A stretch of DNA of 64,000 nucleotides from Puccinia triticina (Eukaryota > Basidiomycota > Pucciniomycetes > Pucciniales > Pucciniaceae): contig NC_070564.1 in NCBI RefSeq assembly GCF_026914185.1, positions 4,526,001-4,590,000 on the forward strand, written 5' to 3'. Positions 33,166 through 43,638 of the stretch are shown here, in pieces (positions within the stretch are counted from its first letter, which is position 1; every line of letters begins with the position of its first letter). The notes beneath the pieces were generated by a model. It saw only the letters and a list, made by a program, of their open reading frames with translations. It did not search any database and had not been told where the DNA came from. A program made the translations under genes and the position numbers.

Positions 33166-33324
33166 TTGGGTACTGGTACAGGACCCAGGAAAGCCCCTAT
33201 GGAACACAGTAATCTGAATTCACATATTTTTGAAAAATTTATACATTTTTTGAGCTCATTCATACATGTTTTGTGTGTTGTGCCTACGTTTTTTGTTGCC
33301 AGCATTGATGCTTCTGCTGAGGGG

Positions 33325-33355
<31 letters not shown>

Positions 33356-34848
33356 AGGGAGTGCAAAAAAAGAGAAAAACTGGACACCAGGCTGCTGTAA
33401 ATGTTGAGGGGGGGGAGGGGGAAATGGGGTCACTTGGGCAGGGAAAATAAAAAGGACAGAAAGTGGGATGCAACCTGTGGATGGATTGGGTGGCACGGGG
33501 GGAGGTGGATTGATATACTTTGTATATCCTTGTGGTGGTGGTACTGGAGCAGCAGCCAGAGGGTAGGTGGGTGTGGCGCCACTCTAGCATAGAATTGTAG
33601 ACTCAATTCAGACTGAAAAATCATTACAGACAAGGCTTTCAACCTTACCTTGTGACAGCTCTGTTTATGAAGCTTAGGGCAAAAACCCGTCAAAAATAAG
33701 GGTTTTGGGCCCTAGCACTATAACTGTGCTGATGTAAACACTGGTAATTTAAATTACCAAGCTTGTTACGTGGCAAATATGGCCACTACAAGGGTTTTAA
33801 CACTCTGTAACAGAGGAGGAATTAATTATGTAATTAATAATATGTAATTATTAATTACAGGGAATTAATTTGGCATGAAAAGTAGGTGGTAAGCGCTTAA
33901 ACTGATTGGCTGCTTGACAGAGGGGGTGGTTTTACGGCAACTACTTATAAGGATAAAGCTTTAAATAATAAGGGATTTTTTGATGATTTAAAGGGTTTAA
34001 TCCAGTGGATTTTACGTGCTGGGGATGGTTTATAAGGAAAAAGTGGCTACAAATGTAGCAGAGGAGAATATTCACGGCAAACTTACAGTTTATGGGCGGT
34101 GAATGGTCTGGGGGATCTTTTCCTGAGGGCCAAATAGACCTCTATTTATAGAGGTGACTTCAGTGGGCGTAAACACTGAGTCCTTTCCTCCCTATGGGAG
34201 TATCCAGGGGTGTAGCCGTGAAAAGGGCTTGGCTGTGGGTAATTTAATTGTATTGTAATAGACTAATTTCCCTGACTCTGTCACATGACATGTTTATAAC
34301 CAATTGTCATGTGAAAGAGCTTCAGTAGAAGTCTACCTAATACTTTCACGGGGTATTTTTACACGAGTAATATTACTCATTAATGTACAACAGTTTAATT
34401 TTTATGTACACTGTTTGTTTTACTAAATTTATGTATGTAATACTATTTTTGGGCGCTTTCTGGGGCCAATTCTTATTTATACAATTAGTACATGAAGGAA
34501 TAGGAATAAGGGGGTACTTTAAGTGGGTGACCCCCCTTAATTTATGATGAGGAATCTGATTCTGCAATAATAATTTAATAATTATTATTATTTATTAAGT
34601 TATTGCAGTCTTTTGGATACTTGGTGTATCTCTAAGGCTGTCACCTTGAGCCCCTGATTCTCATACATTTTTGGGTACCACCCCCCTTGCCCTCAGAAAA
34701 AATTCATAAAATTGAGGTGAGTACCTTTACCGGCCAAAATGACCATTCATACATCTGGGATGCATAGGTTTTTTGGTTTTTGACAAAAATTTCATACATT
34801 TTTGTTCCTGTGTTCCATAGGGGCTTTCCTGGGTCCTACTGGTACCGT
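33166..34848. mobile_element. 1.7-kb element with inverted ends and 11-bp flanking repeat
   Basis: A perfect 30-bp inverted repeat lies near both ends (33180-33209, AGGACCCAGGAAAGCCCC then TATGGAACACAG; complement at 34808-34837). Outside it the flanks read CTTTGTTAAGT (33155-33165) and CTTTGTTGAGT (34849-34859), one mismatch. A 9-11-bp duplication is typical of Mutator-like elements, so a non-autonomous MULE is inferred. The inside is AT-rich and lacks a transposase; it includes a G-rich run at 33321-33350. Confidence 0.5.
33321..33350 (+). repeat. Long G homopolymer tract
   Basis: Thirty bases of G with a single A. Such tracts can form G-quadruplexes and are prone to length error in sequencing. 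Others in the window are at 4601-4616, 10251-10267, 47985-48008 (C) and 55580-55598. Confidence 0.8.
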
Positions 34849-34866
34849 CTTTGTTGAGTGAATTAA

Positions 34867-34971
34867 GTGCTGTGATGCCCCCACAAATTCAGTGCTGTGA
34901 TGTCCCCACAAACTTTAAGTGCTGTGACGCCCCCACAAACTATGAGTGCTGTGACACCCCCAAGAACTACA
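34867..34971 (+). repeat. 27-bp tandem repeat, four units
   Basis: Four units of GTGCTGTGAYGCCCCCACAA plus 6-7 variable bases (third position T or C). It translates as CCD-P-T-N-like repeats in one frame, but there is no support for a gene. Confidence 0.8.
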
Positions 34972-35295
34972 CCACCGGCGCAGGTCAACGTTCTGTTGAC
35001 AACCTGCCTCCGCATCCCCCAAACATCAATTTCCTCCGCAGGGGACAACATTCTGACGCTGTCACAAATTACCACGAAAAAGATGGTTGACGTGGTTTTG
35101 GTTGCCACAACGGAATCCTGGCGGAGAGGGGCGGACGCACCGACGTTGTTGGACCAGCAAGGGTTCTCCACATTTGTTGGGCAATCACACCAGCAACGTT
35201 GAGTTGTCACCTTTCCTTCTGCGCTCCAGAAGGGTGTTGAGGGATCAAGCCCACAACGTTGGTGATGGGTCAATCTCGCAGGTGCCAATTGGCAT

Positions 35296-35393
35296 AAGGA
35301 ACTGCTGTGGGCTCGAACCCACAGGGGATCCTTGCCAAGCAGTGTACTTGGGTGATCATCTTCATGCCAGTTGCGCTATGCAACATTGACTAT
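35296..35393 (-). mobile_element. tRNA-derived SINE head
   Basis: On the minus strand an A-box-like TAGCGCAACTGG and a B box GGTTCGAGCCC are about 55 nt apart. Between them CCAAG-TACACTG-CTTGG can form an anticodon stem-loop; the T arm CTGTGGG/CCCACAG is perfect. The acceptor stem is poor and loop position 33 is A, not U, so it is not a normal tRNA gene. A tRNA-headed SINE whose body continues toward 35050 is the best reading. Confidence 0.45.
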
Positions 35394-35470
35394 ACCTTCA
35401 CCACGGAATTGCACTATTAATACCAAAGGGATTCAGTTTGTTTCCACCGTTCCACACAAAAAAACATTGA

Positions 35471-35491
35471 AGGTAAAAAAAAAAAAAGAAG

Positions 35492-35523
<32 letters not shown>

Positions 35524-35575
35524 AAAAAAAAGAAAAAAAAAGAAAAAAAAAGAAAAAAAAAAGAAAAAAAAAAGA

Positions 35576-35628
<53 letters not shown>

Positions 35629-35640
35629 AAAAAAAAAACA
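35471..35640 (+). repeat. A-rich microsatellite (A8-10 G)n
   Basis: About 170 bp of adenine runs separated by single G's at 9-11-base spacing. It lies just right of the SINE-like head, on the side where the head begins, so it is not that SINE's poly-A tail. It produces long but meaningless Lys-rich and Phe-rich frames. Confidence 0.9.
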
Positions 35641-35699
35641 AATTGTTTTCTTGAACACTCACTTGGCAAAGCATCTTTGCAGGTGGGCGCAGGAAAGCA

Positions 35700-36305
35700 A
35701 AAAAAAAAAAAAGTTTCTGCAACCTGAGCGTCCAGAACTGGTTGGTCAGACCATCCCTTTCCAGCAACGCTCAAGTTGGGGGACCTCACTGTCACGGAGA
35801 AGTTTTAATGGTTAATGAAAATGTCTTTTTGACGTTTTCTCAAGCCGTCCCAGGGACCCTGGCATCCTATCAATGAGTTGATCCTCAAAACATTGTTTAG
35901 ACGCTTGGGCAGGCTGTCCTTGCAACCCAAGCGTCCTATCAACCGCATGGCTTCAGCAAATGTCCTCCAGACGCTGGTGAAAGCGTCAGGATAACCCAGG
36001 TATCCTGACAACGGCTGGGTTGAGGCCATCATCCTCTCAACGCCAAATCTTCTGTCAAAGGGACTTTGACGTCCCAGAAACCCCAGATCCTGCAACCATC
36101 ACGGTTGATAAGGAGATCAGTGAATACAATCCGTTTAAAATCTGTCCTGCGGCCATCAAGACAACCACAATGTTCCCCCGCGGTCCTAGTGGTTGCCAGG
36201 ATGCGTGATTCCTGCGACTGTTTGGGCAACGTCCCGACTTCTCTCGATCACTCCTGTGGTGTAGAGATTGGCGGCCCAGCGGGAGCGCCGCGCAATTTGT
36301 GTAGC
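35700..36305. other. Intergenic with loosely iterated words
   Basis: Between about 35830 and 36120, words such as GCATCCTATCAA, GCGTCCTATCAACC and TATCCTGACAACGG recur at irregular spacing, a weaker form of the word repetition seen from 36306 on. No gene is supported. Confidence 0.4.
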
Positions 36306-37150
36306 AATGGTGGGCCAGCTACGCTAACCGTAGCGTTAGCGTAGCGGAATTCCGCTAAATTTTAGCGTAGCGTTAGCGGAATTGCGCCTTTCTGGGCTAA
36401 CGCTACACGCAAAGGGTGCACAGCTAATTTAGCTGTTAGCGTAGCGTTAGCGCAGATGCGCGCAATTGCGCTAACGCTACACACGCAGGGCGCAAAAGAG
36501 CGCGCGCTACAGTGCGCCACAGTGCTTTTAGCTGAAAAAAAGGCCTTTTTTTCCGCTAAAAGCGCTGTAGCGCAGCGTAGCGTAGCGTAGTGACTGTAGC
36601 GGCGCGCTAACACTAACAAACAATTGGCGTGCTGTTAGCGCCGCTGAAACGTAGCGCAGCGTAGCGGCGCTAACAGCGCGCTAACGCTACTCAAAATGGG
36701 CGGGCGCTTTTTGCTGCTACGCTAACGCTAAGTGGCCCTGTAGCGTAGCGGCCCACCGTTGGGTTGACCGCTACGTGACCAGACCAAAAAGCGATAGCGC
36801 AGCGAGAACACCGCTGCGCTACTCGCTACGCGCAGCGATTGTCCGCTACCCTCCCAGGGCCATTAGCGAAAGCAAAAATTCGCTACGCTACCCGCTAAAT
36901 CAGCGGATAGCAGAACAGTTTTATGTTCTAAACATGTTTTTATGTATGTTAAACCCTTTTTCCTTTTTTTTTTTTTTGGATCCCACATGGCATAGAGAAA
37001 AGCGGCGCTGACCGCTACGTGATCGCTTCTTTAGCGCGCTATTTTTTTGATTTTTTTCCGGGAAAATCAAAAAGCGCGTAGCGCAGCGACCCAAAAAATC
37101 GCTGCGCTAACCGCTTTGCTACGCTACATGCAGCGCAGCGGATACACCGT
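36306..37150. repeat. Iterated GCGTAGC / GCTAACGC word region
   Basis: Almost the whole segment is built from GCGTAGCG, CGCTACGC, GCGTTAGC and GCTAACGC words in both orientations. An inner unit has complementary ends: CAATGGTGGGCC followed by CTACGC (36308-36325) against GCGTAGCGGCCCACCGTTG (36744-36762). A second, looser unit (GACCGCTACGTGA at 36767 and 37009) follows to 37150. The same words recur at 58671-59287. Confidence 0.7.
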
Positions 37151-37154
37151 TGCT

Positions 37155-37285
37155 GCCAGCTGCGCGGGTCTGTAATCGGGTCGGTGGGTCGACCCGACAG
37201 TCAAAATGGTTGCGCGAACCCGACCCGCAAACCTAGCGGGTCTGTGGTGGGCCAGAGACCCGACACGGGTCGGGTACCCGGCGGG
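37155..37285. repeat. Iterated GGGTCG / CGACCC word region
   Basis: A 130-bp block of GGGTC, GGGTCGACCCGAC, ACCCGACCCGC and CGGGTCGGGTACCCGGCGGG words in both orientations. It joins directly to the GCGTAGC block but uses a different word. Confidence 0.65.
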
Positions 37286-38000
37286 TCGACCTGAGCCACT
37301 TTCAAACCTAGTGGGAGTACAATAGGAGGTCCAACATGGGAAAGAAACATGGTCTTTTGAAAGTCGGCTTGTTGGTTGTCAAGCATGATTCACAAGTATG
37401 TGGAATAAGGAGGATCGAATCAGAGTGTAAGCAGAAGACTGTGTTTTTCATTTGTGGCTTATGCGAATTGGGCAAGACGCAACTTGCGAGTTGCAGTCAA
37501 TCAGAGTAGGAAATGTTCTAATTGACTTGTATGAACAGTTTTATGGAGCAGGAGGAAAGATATTTTAAAGGGACTAGGGCTCAGGGGTATAACAACACTG
37601 TTCAACGGTAGAGTGTTCTTCTGAGCGTGAAAAAGATGGGTTACTTGGGATATGTGTTGGGAGATAATTTTAGGATGAGACTAGCATAAATAACGATAAG
37701 CTGGAAAGAAGTTTTTTTCATCTCCGATAAGAATGAAAATATTCACGGATTGTATACTAATTGCAATAGATAGAGCGATGGGGTTCATCCTTTTTGCATG
37801 GGCTAGATGGGGTCCTTGGGAACTAGGCCGATAAGGTGTCGAGGAGAATTGAAATGGTATGTTGGGCAAGAGACTGTGTTTGCCTTTTCAGTCAAAGCTA
37901 AAATGATGAGACCTTTTCAGTTTTCGCAGAATTTATGGATGCATATGCCGAAAGGAGGAAACGACATACCATACATTCTGAAGTTTGAAATAACTCGAGT

Positions 38001-38569
38001 TCATTCCTCATCTCGGGTCATGTATTCGTCTAGCTGGATGTCCCTGAGCTCCGGTGGAAGGTCTGGGAGTAAGTTGAGCACAATGGGACGGAAGAGAGCC
38101 GGTGATGGTGGAGGAAGCGGCCGGAAGGGAGATGGTTCCAGAGGCCGGGAGCGAGGACGACGAAGGGGTGGAGGGAGAGGCGCGCTGGTAGGAGAAGTAG
38201 AGCTGCGAGGCAGCTGAGGATACGGACTGGGCGTATCCTCGGGCGAGGGAGGGTTGATCCCACTGAGGCTGACAGCGTTATCGAGCAAAGCTGGGCTCTT
38301 TTCGGCGCCCTTGAGCGCCGGTGCTAGCGCACAAGGTTTCGATACCCTTTCGGGCTCGTCTTGCCTAGCGGCAAGGAAGAAAGTGTCAGGTTAAGGAGAA
38401 CGGGCTGATCGGACGTTGGCGGAGATTGGAGTGAAAGGTAATAACTAATTGGGAAAATTGTCACTGACTTGGCTTTGAAGTCGATTGCGCGCCGGACGCG
38501 GGCCAAGCGCAAGCGACGCTTTTGGATGAATTCGGGCCCTGAGAAAATCTGAGATGGGGAGGCAGCCAT
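38001..38569 (-). CDS. Proline-rich family protein, copy C (unknown function)
   Basis: Best-preserved member. Exons are 38469-38569 and 38001-38364; the 104-nt intron has donor GTCAGT and acceptor CGCTAG, and the frame closes at 154 residues. The start ATG at 38567-38569 lies in the CACAATG context shared by the family. Exon 1 is basic (QKRRLRLARVRRAIDFKAK). Exon 2 has a Pro/Ser-rich middle (NPPSPEDTPSPYPQLPR), an Arg/Pro patch, and the family end LPDLPPELRDIQLDEYMTRD plus two Glu. There is no signal peptide or membrane segment, and no known domain. A basic, disordered protein with a conserved C-terminal peptide suggests a protein-binding role, but this is a guess. Confidence 0.5.
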
Positions 38570-39295
38570 TGTGAGGAAAGAGTAGGGTGGATGAATGGGC
38601 TGAACGGAAACGGTAGCAGGGGCTGTAGTGGTGAATGGATATTTGGATGAGAAGGGGGGCTCTAATGATTTACTTTCCCTGGTTTACTGCTGGTAGTGGT
38701 GGGGTGAAATGTTTAGGAAGGTATGATGAAGGAGGAAGCGGGAGGTAGAGACAAAAAAGTGGCCTTTAAATATCCACGATGGAAGGAAGACACGAGTAAC
38801 GACTGCTGGGACTCCTGATCCGATACCACAAAGGCAAGCAGCACCCCACATAGTCTAGAGGCCTGGAAACCTCAGTCCAATCTTCTTACAGGAGTGATTC
38901 GTGACGCGCCAGTTGTTTGTTCTAAAGTGCTCTACCGAGCCAAATTCTAGTGGTCTACAAAAGAAACTATTCCTCTCCTAAAAGAGGCGTACAATGATTG
39001 GTAGAACATGAGTTGGAGGGTGGATAGCTCTCATTAGACTACTGCATACACTCAGTCTCGCCGCGGTAGATGGTTTTGTGTGTTGCTGCGGAACATTTTG
39101 TGCAGCAAGCTGTAGGTATGCGACGATAGAATGCATATAACTTTGGCTCCGAAGTCGCACCAGCAGCGGCTTAGGAGAAAGAGTTTAGCTGATCAAACCG
39201 CGACATGATTTCTCTCCGCGCACATTTTTTTAGTGCCTTTGTGGTACACCGTGTTGAATTTGAGTGAACCCGCCCTGCAGAAATTGACTGCCCCG

Positions 39296-39475
39296 GCAGC
39301 CGGGGCCGAACAGTTCTCGGACAGACTTTGTCCGACGAGTCCTGTAACAGGTGCGATCCGGTTTGCGGATCTCGTCGGCCAGAGTTGGTCCGAAAACTGC
39401 TCGGACAGTGTTGTCCGAGACGTTAGCTCAGGCAGTGCCGATGGCTTGACGCACCAGTCGCTGCTTTTATGACCA
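39296..39475. mobile_element. MITE with CGGACA inverted arms
   Basis: Inverted arms are GAACAGTTCTCGGACAGACT... (39304 onward) against GGTCCGAAAACTGCTCGGAC... (39389 onward), with words TTGTCCGA and TCGGACAG repeated. 39342-39452 is shared, inverted, with 14584-14691. Copy B of the duplicated segment gives a near empty site around 10855-10880. Exact ends are uncertain. Confidence 0.55.
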
Positions 39476-39990
39476 AAGCAACCATGTCTGCCCAACCCAA
39501 ATTTTGCAATCGCCTTTAATCACTTCCTCCAACGAGCGGGACGTCTGGGACGTCTGAATGCCTCGTCGCGCAACAGGGAATATTCTTAATTCTGCGCTTC
39601 CCTTTGTTGCATGCGCTAGGGAGAGATTGACCTTTTTGCAATTGTTGAGAACGGTATAAGAGTTTTTAATGCAATAAAGATTCTTTAACAGCTCACTTTT
39701 CCATGGGTTGTTGGTTTGTGTGCTAAGCAAACCCGTTGCTAAACAGCTAATTATCTGATTTTGACATAGAAAATGACATCACCGCTCCTCAAATCAAGCA
39801 GAGGCACACTTGACTGACTAGCTTCATCTGGCCAAGCCATGTATTCTACGGGCGAGCCAACATTTCTTACATTAATGGGACATTGCTTGCATCAAGATCG
39901 ATTAATCTTCGACGACGGTTGACTTTAAGGGCTTCCCTCAGTTTCAAGACCAGAACACGCCGTGTGATGTTTCCACCATAGTATCGACCA

Positions 39991-40980
39991 TGAGACCAAC
40001 ATACCTGTTGCCCTCTTTCTATCGAAGCTCAGAGGATTGCGTGCCCGAAAGATGATCGCAGCCACTTAACAGGAAGCCGCCGATCCAAGCGGAAAGCTCC
40101 CCACGTTTCGCTGCCTGAAATTGGTTTGATTGGATGCCAGTGTTGTCAAATTCATCCCACTTTACGTGCTCGTGGATTGGCATATAGGCTTAGCGTGCCC
40201 CCACTGCCAGGCGATCTTCGGCATGTTTAGTGAAAGATGAGACCGACAGCATCAAGCTCATAATTTCTGAATCTGGGTCGTTGTCAAGAATATCTATGTA
40301 TGAAGACAACGCCAACCAAGACAGCCGAACTTAACTAAGTCCCTCCTGGTCGCGAAGCGCCCGCCTCCCCTGCTTCGAAGTTCGCAAGGGCGCTTCGCGC
40401 CCAGGAGGGACTCAGCTAGGTTCGCGGCTGATCAACCAAAGGATAGGACTTCCATACCAGTAAAATTTTTTCAAGATATGACCTCATTGATGCGCTAGTG
40501 TTAAGTTGTGAATTGGGTATATTTGAAGTATTCATTTTTCGTCAGTATGGAATCCTTCGAACGTTTTGAGTGGCCGCTTTTAGATAAAGTCGTGATCAAG
40601 TGATATCTGGTACAGTTGGAGGTGCCCATGGCTCTGACTGGGACAATGGCTAGATAATGGCTAGCAGTGTCAAGTCCAACGGGAGTGGCTGCAGAAGCAG
40701 AGGAGGAGATCCAAGGCGGTCTTGGGAGGTCTTGGGATGGCAGTGCCCTTCGGACTTCGAACTCAGGCTCCGGGGGACCCCGCCCGGCTCGCATGACCGG
40801 CGTGGGTTCCGGCCGATCCCGGCGCGCCCGGTCCGATGGTCGACTGCAGCCGGCAGGGCATGGCTGTGCGGAGGAAGAGGTGTGTTGTGTTGTGGCTCGG
40901 ATGCCATCGGCGCCCTTCCGAGGGATGGTCGGCCCGGGCGAGGGAGGGGAAATCTGCGCGCAACCATCCCACTCCCAGCG
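39991..40980. other. Upstream region of the Sld3-like gene
   Basis: Apart from the foldback at 40323-40429, no gene is supported. The last 330 bp before the start codon are GC-rich and give long antisense and shifted frames by composition. Confidence 0.45.
40323..40429. repeat. 107-bp foldback hairpin
   Basis: The arms AGCCGAAC..AGTCCCTCCTGG..GCGAAGCGCCC and GGGCGCTTCGC..CCAGGAGGGACT..GTTCGCGGCT pair with few mismatches around 40376. A small MITE or structured insulator-like element; no clear target duplication. Confidence 0.6.
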
Positions 40981-43091
40981 ATGGCGACGACCGAATACAC
41001 CCTCCGGCCATCGTTCGACTGTCCCTTCGGATGGCCAGCCCAGCCGAGCTACCCCATCGACCCCGTCGAGCCCACCTCCGCCGCAAGCAGCTCGCGCCCG
41101 CCGGGCTCTTCTCCCGCCCGAGCCGCCAGGAAGGAACCCTCGGATCTCCTCCAGACTTGGGACCCCATCTTCTCCTGCCGGCCAAGCGATCACGACGAGC
41201 CAATCGACCAGCTGGCAGCCCAGCTTAACAGGCTCTATCTCGAGGCCGTCTATCTCCCCGAGCCATCGGCCGTCGAGCGGTTCGCGGCCCGGCTCCGGAA
41301 CTCGGAGGAGGCCTTCGAGGTGGACGCCCTCCTGGGCCTCTACGAGTCCTTCATGATCCCCGAGGAGGCATTGGCACGCAAGTGGGGCACAGAGATGGGC
41401 AAGATTGCTTGCGTCTACGAGGCCCGGAGTAAGCGCCCGGGCAACGAAGACGACGAGGAACAGGGAGAAGAAGAAGCGGAAGAGGCGATCGAGGTGGAGA
41501 ACGACGAGGAGATCTTCCATCTCAACGAGCCTGAGGCCTTCGCTCTCGTTCTCCAGTATTTCTTCAACCCCGCTCAACCCGATAGCAATCATACACTCGC
41601 TGGGCCTCATCCCCCAGACCCCGCAAAGATCTCTTTCATCAAACCCGACTCGATCGCCCAGCAACTCGAGATTTGGAGCACCAGGGAGTCAGTCTCTTGC
41701 TCTCCTACCACGCCTTCCCTATCTTTGAGCGAATGAGACGAACCGCCATGTGCAGAGTTAATGATCCGTCCTGTTTTGGTCAATAGGACCCAACTGCAGA
41801 TCCTCCTCCTCCTCGAACTCATCATCCTCACCAACCGGTCGCTTGACGCTGGCTCACAGCTGCTCCACAAGAAGCAGCTATCGGCCTCGCCCCGGAAGCG
41901 GAGAAAGGAGAAGAACGTCCTGGATGAAGAGCAGGAGAAGGAGCTGCAAGAGAAGGAGGTTGTCGCTGACCTCGAGTGTCTCCTCGAGGGACTTGTCGAC
42001 AAACTTGCCATGTGGCAGATCATCTCTGGCCTCGAGAACAGTCTCGGCCCACCCCGGAAATCTAACCCTCGCACCGACAGCCTCATCCCTTCCGACACGC
42101 TCGATCTTGATGACGTGCAGAGGTTTTGGACTGACGTGGTCGAAGAGCAGTTGAGCTGATTTTCCTTTCCGCACAAGATTCTTGGCATGTTGAGATGAAT
42201 GTTGTTTTGCTGGCTTTTTTTTTGTTTCTGTTCACTGACTTGAGATGATTTATGGGTGACCAACCAGCTACACTCAACACTTACCGCTCCTCAACCCGTC
42301 CTTCCGGCCCAAGCTCTTCCCGACCTCGATCTACGACCCCTCGGCATCTTCGTCACTAGTGCCGACCCAGTTTGACGCGACGGCGCGGGCCGGACCCGGG
42401 ACGATCCACCGGACGCCGAATCTGAAGAAGTTAGAGAGACGGGCGGCGGCACGAGCGGGCCGACAGGAGACGGCGCAGATGCGCCAGAACGTGAGTCCTA
42501 CGATGCGCGAGCTCACCGGCGTCGGTCCCCGCCGGCCTCTCGCCCGACCCGGCTCGCTCAGCGAGTCCCAGCTCGCCCTCCAGGCTCGCTCTTCCCGTGC
42601 CCTCTTCAACCGCAGACAGGTCACCATGTTCAAGCCTTCCGCTCAACCTCCTAAACCAACACGCCCCAGCCTCAGCTCCTCTTTGGCCGGCCCGCTCAAT
42701 CGACCCACCCAGCTTCGCTCACTCTCACACTCCCATCTCGCCGGCTCCAAACGCAAACAATCTTCCCCTAAACGTTTGTCCATTCTTACTCTGCGTTCAC
42801 ACCAATTGCCTTCCCTGCATCCACTTAATATTCCCAACAATCAAATACAGACAGATCTTCTGCCCTGTCCACCAACCAATCTACACCGCGCAAATCGACT
42901 AAAACATCAGCCACCGGTGAGCTTTCTCATTTTGTTCCCCTGCTGCGGTTTTGTATTTTTATTTGGACGTATCTCTGTTTGTCTTGGACTAACCGATCAC
43001 GCGTTTCTTGGATACTTCAGCTCCGGCTTCTAGAGCAGCAACAGTCTTGGTGCCCGATACCCCTCAAACTAACCAGCGTGTTCGCCGCTGA
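40981..43091 (+). CDS. Sld3-like DNA replication regulator, five exons
   Basis: Exons 40981-41687, 41787-42149, 42268-42773, 42851-42916 and 43021-43091 splice into a closed 570-residue frame (GT-AG introns of 99, 118, 77 and 104 nt; donors GTCAGT, GTTGAG, GTTTGT, GTGAGC). The start is ATG in CAGCGATGG. The first splice restores STRETQLQILLLLELI (about residues 233-248), and the second gives FWTDVVEEHYTQHLPLLNPSFRPKLFPTS, both characteristic of the Sld3/Treslin domain as I remember it. A basic region follows (RSSRALFNRRQVTMFK), then a Ser/Pro-rich tail ending VLVPDTPQTNQRVRR. Sld3 recruits Cdc45 to loaded MCM and is regulated by CDK at the Dpb11 binding step. An acidic run (DDEEQGEEEAEEA) lies near residue 160. 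The family call rests on motif recall. Confidence 0.65.
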
Positions 43092-43638
43092 AAAACACCC
43101 TCCTGTATCAGTAAAATAAATCATTTGTACCAAAAGTGAATGAACAAGCCGGTCCATGGATTAGTTGGATAATTGTGATAAGCCTCGGTTTTGTTGGAAG
43201 ATACATAACCTTTATGGAGCTTAACCGGCGGGGTGAGGTCGATCAAAATGAGCGCGTCTGTGTTTCATTTCGTTGCAAGACCAAGGATAAAAAAAGGTAA
43301 GGAAGAGACCAAGAAAAGGGAACGGAAGATAGAGCAGAAAAGATGGACATTGGAATAAGGGAAGAAAGTCATGGAAGACTGGAGGCCTGGAGTGGCTGAC
43401 GGGGAGGTATCTTGGAATACTGAGAAGTGGGAACTGAGAGGAGAAAAAAAAGGCCAAGAGCTATGTGATGAGATGATCAAGGGGAAACTGGGTGAGCCAC
43501 AGAAGAGAGGCACCAAAACTACAACTACCAGACTATCAATCCTGTAATGAGAGTGAAAGTTCCAGTGGGAAATTGAACTCTTGAAGACCTGGGTGTCAGA
43601 TTGGCTGCTGTCACATGTAGGTATGGATCTATTGAGCA
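43092..43638. other. Intergenic between two convergent genes
   Basis: 547 bp between convergent stops. It is purine-rich on the plus strand and likely holds both 3' UTRs. No gene is supported. Confidence 0.5.

Larger units (their letters stand above)
37500..39990. repeat. Duplicated segment, copy C
   Basis: Third copy of the unit, 26 kb away in the same orientation. Landmarks are GGGGTATAACAACACTG near 37579, the proline-rich gene, GACGCGCCAGTTGTTTGT near 38905, and a run from about 39190 matching 10790-11400 of copy B. A MITE (39296-39475) interrupts it where copy B is uninterrupted. Confidence 0.6.

Noticed and set aside
35371..35795. Lys-rich and Phe-rich frames of about 90-120 codons
   Set aside because: They are translations of the (A8-10 G)n microsatellite.
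40657..40980. N-terminal extension of the Sld3-like first exon
   Set aside because: The frame is open but begins without Sld3-like sequence, and an ATG in good context follows at 40981.
40501..41664. 387-codon minus-strand frame opposite the Sld3-like gene
   Set aside because: It is antisense to well-supported exons in GC-rich codon-biased DNA and has no family resemblance.
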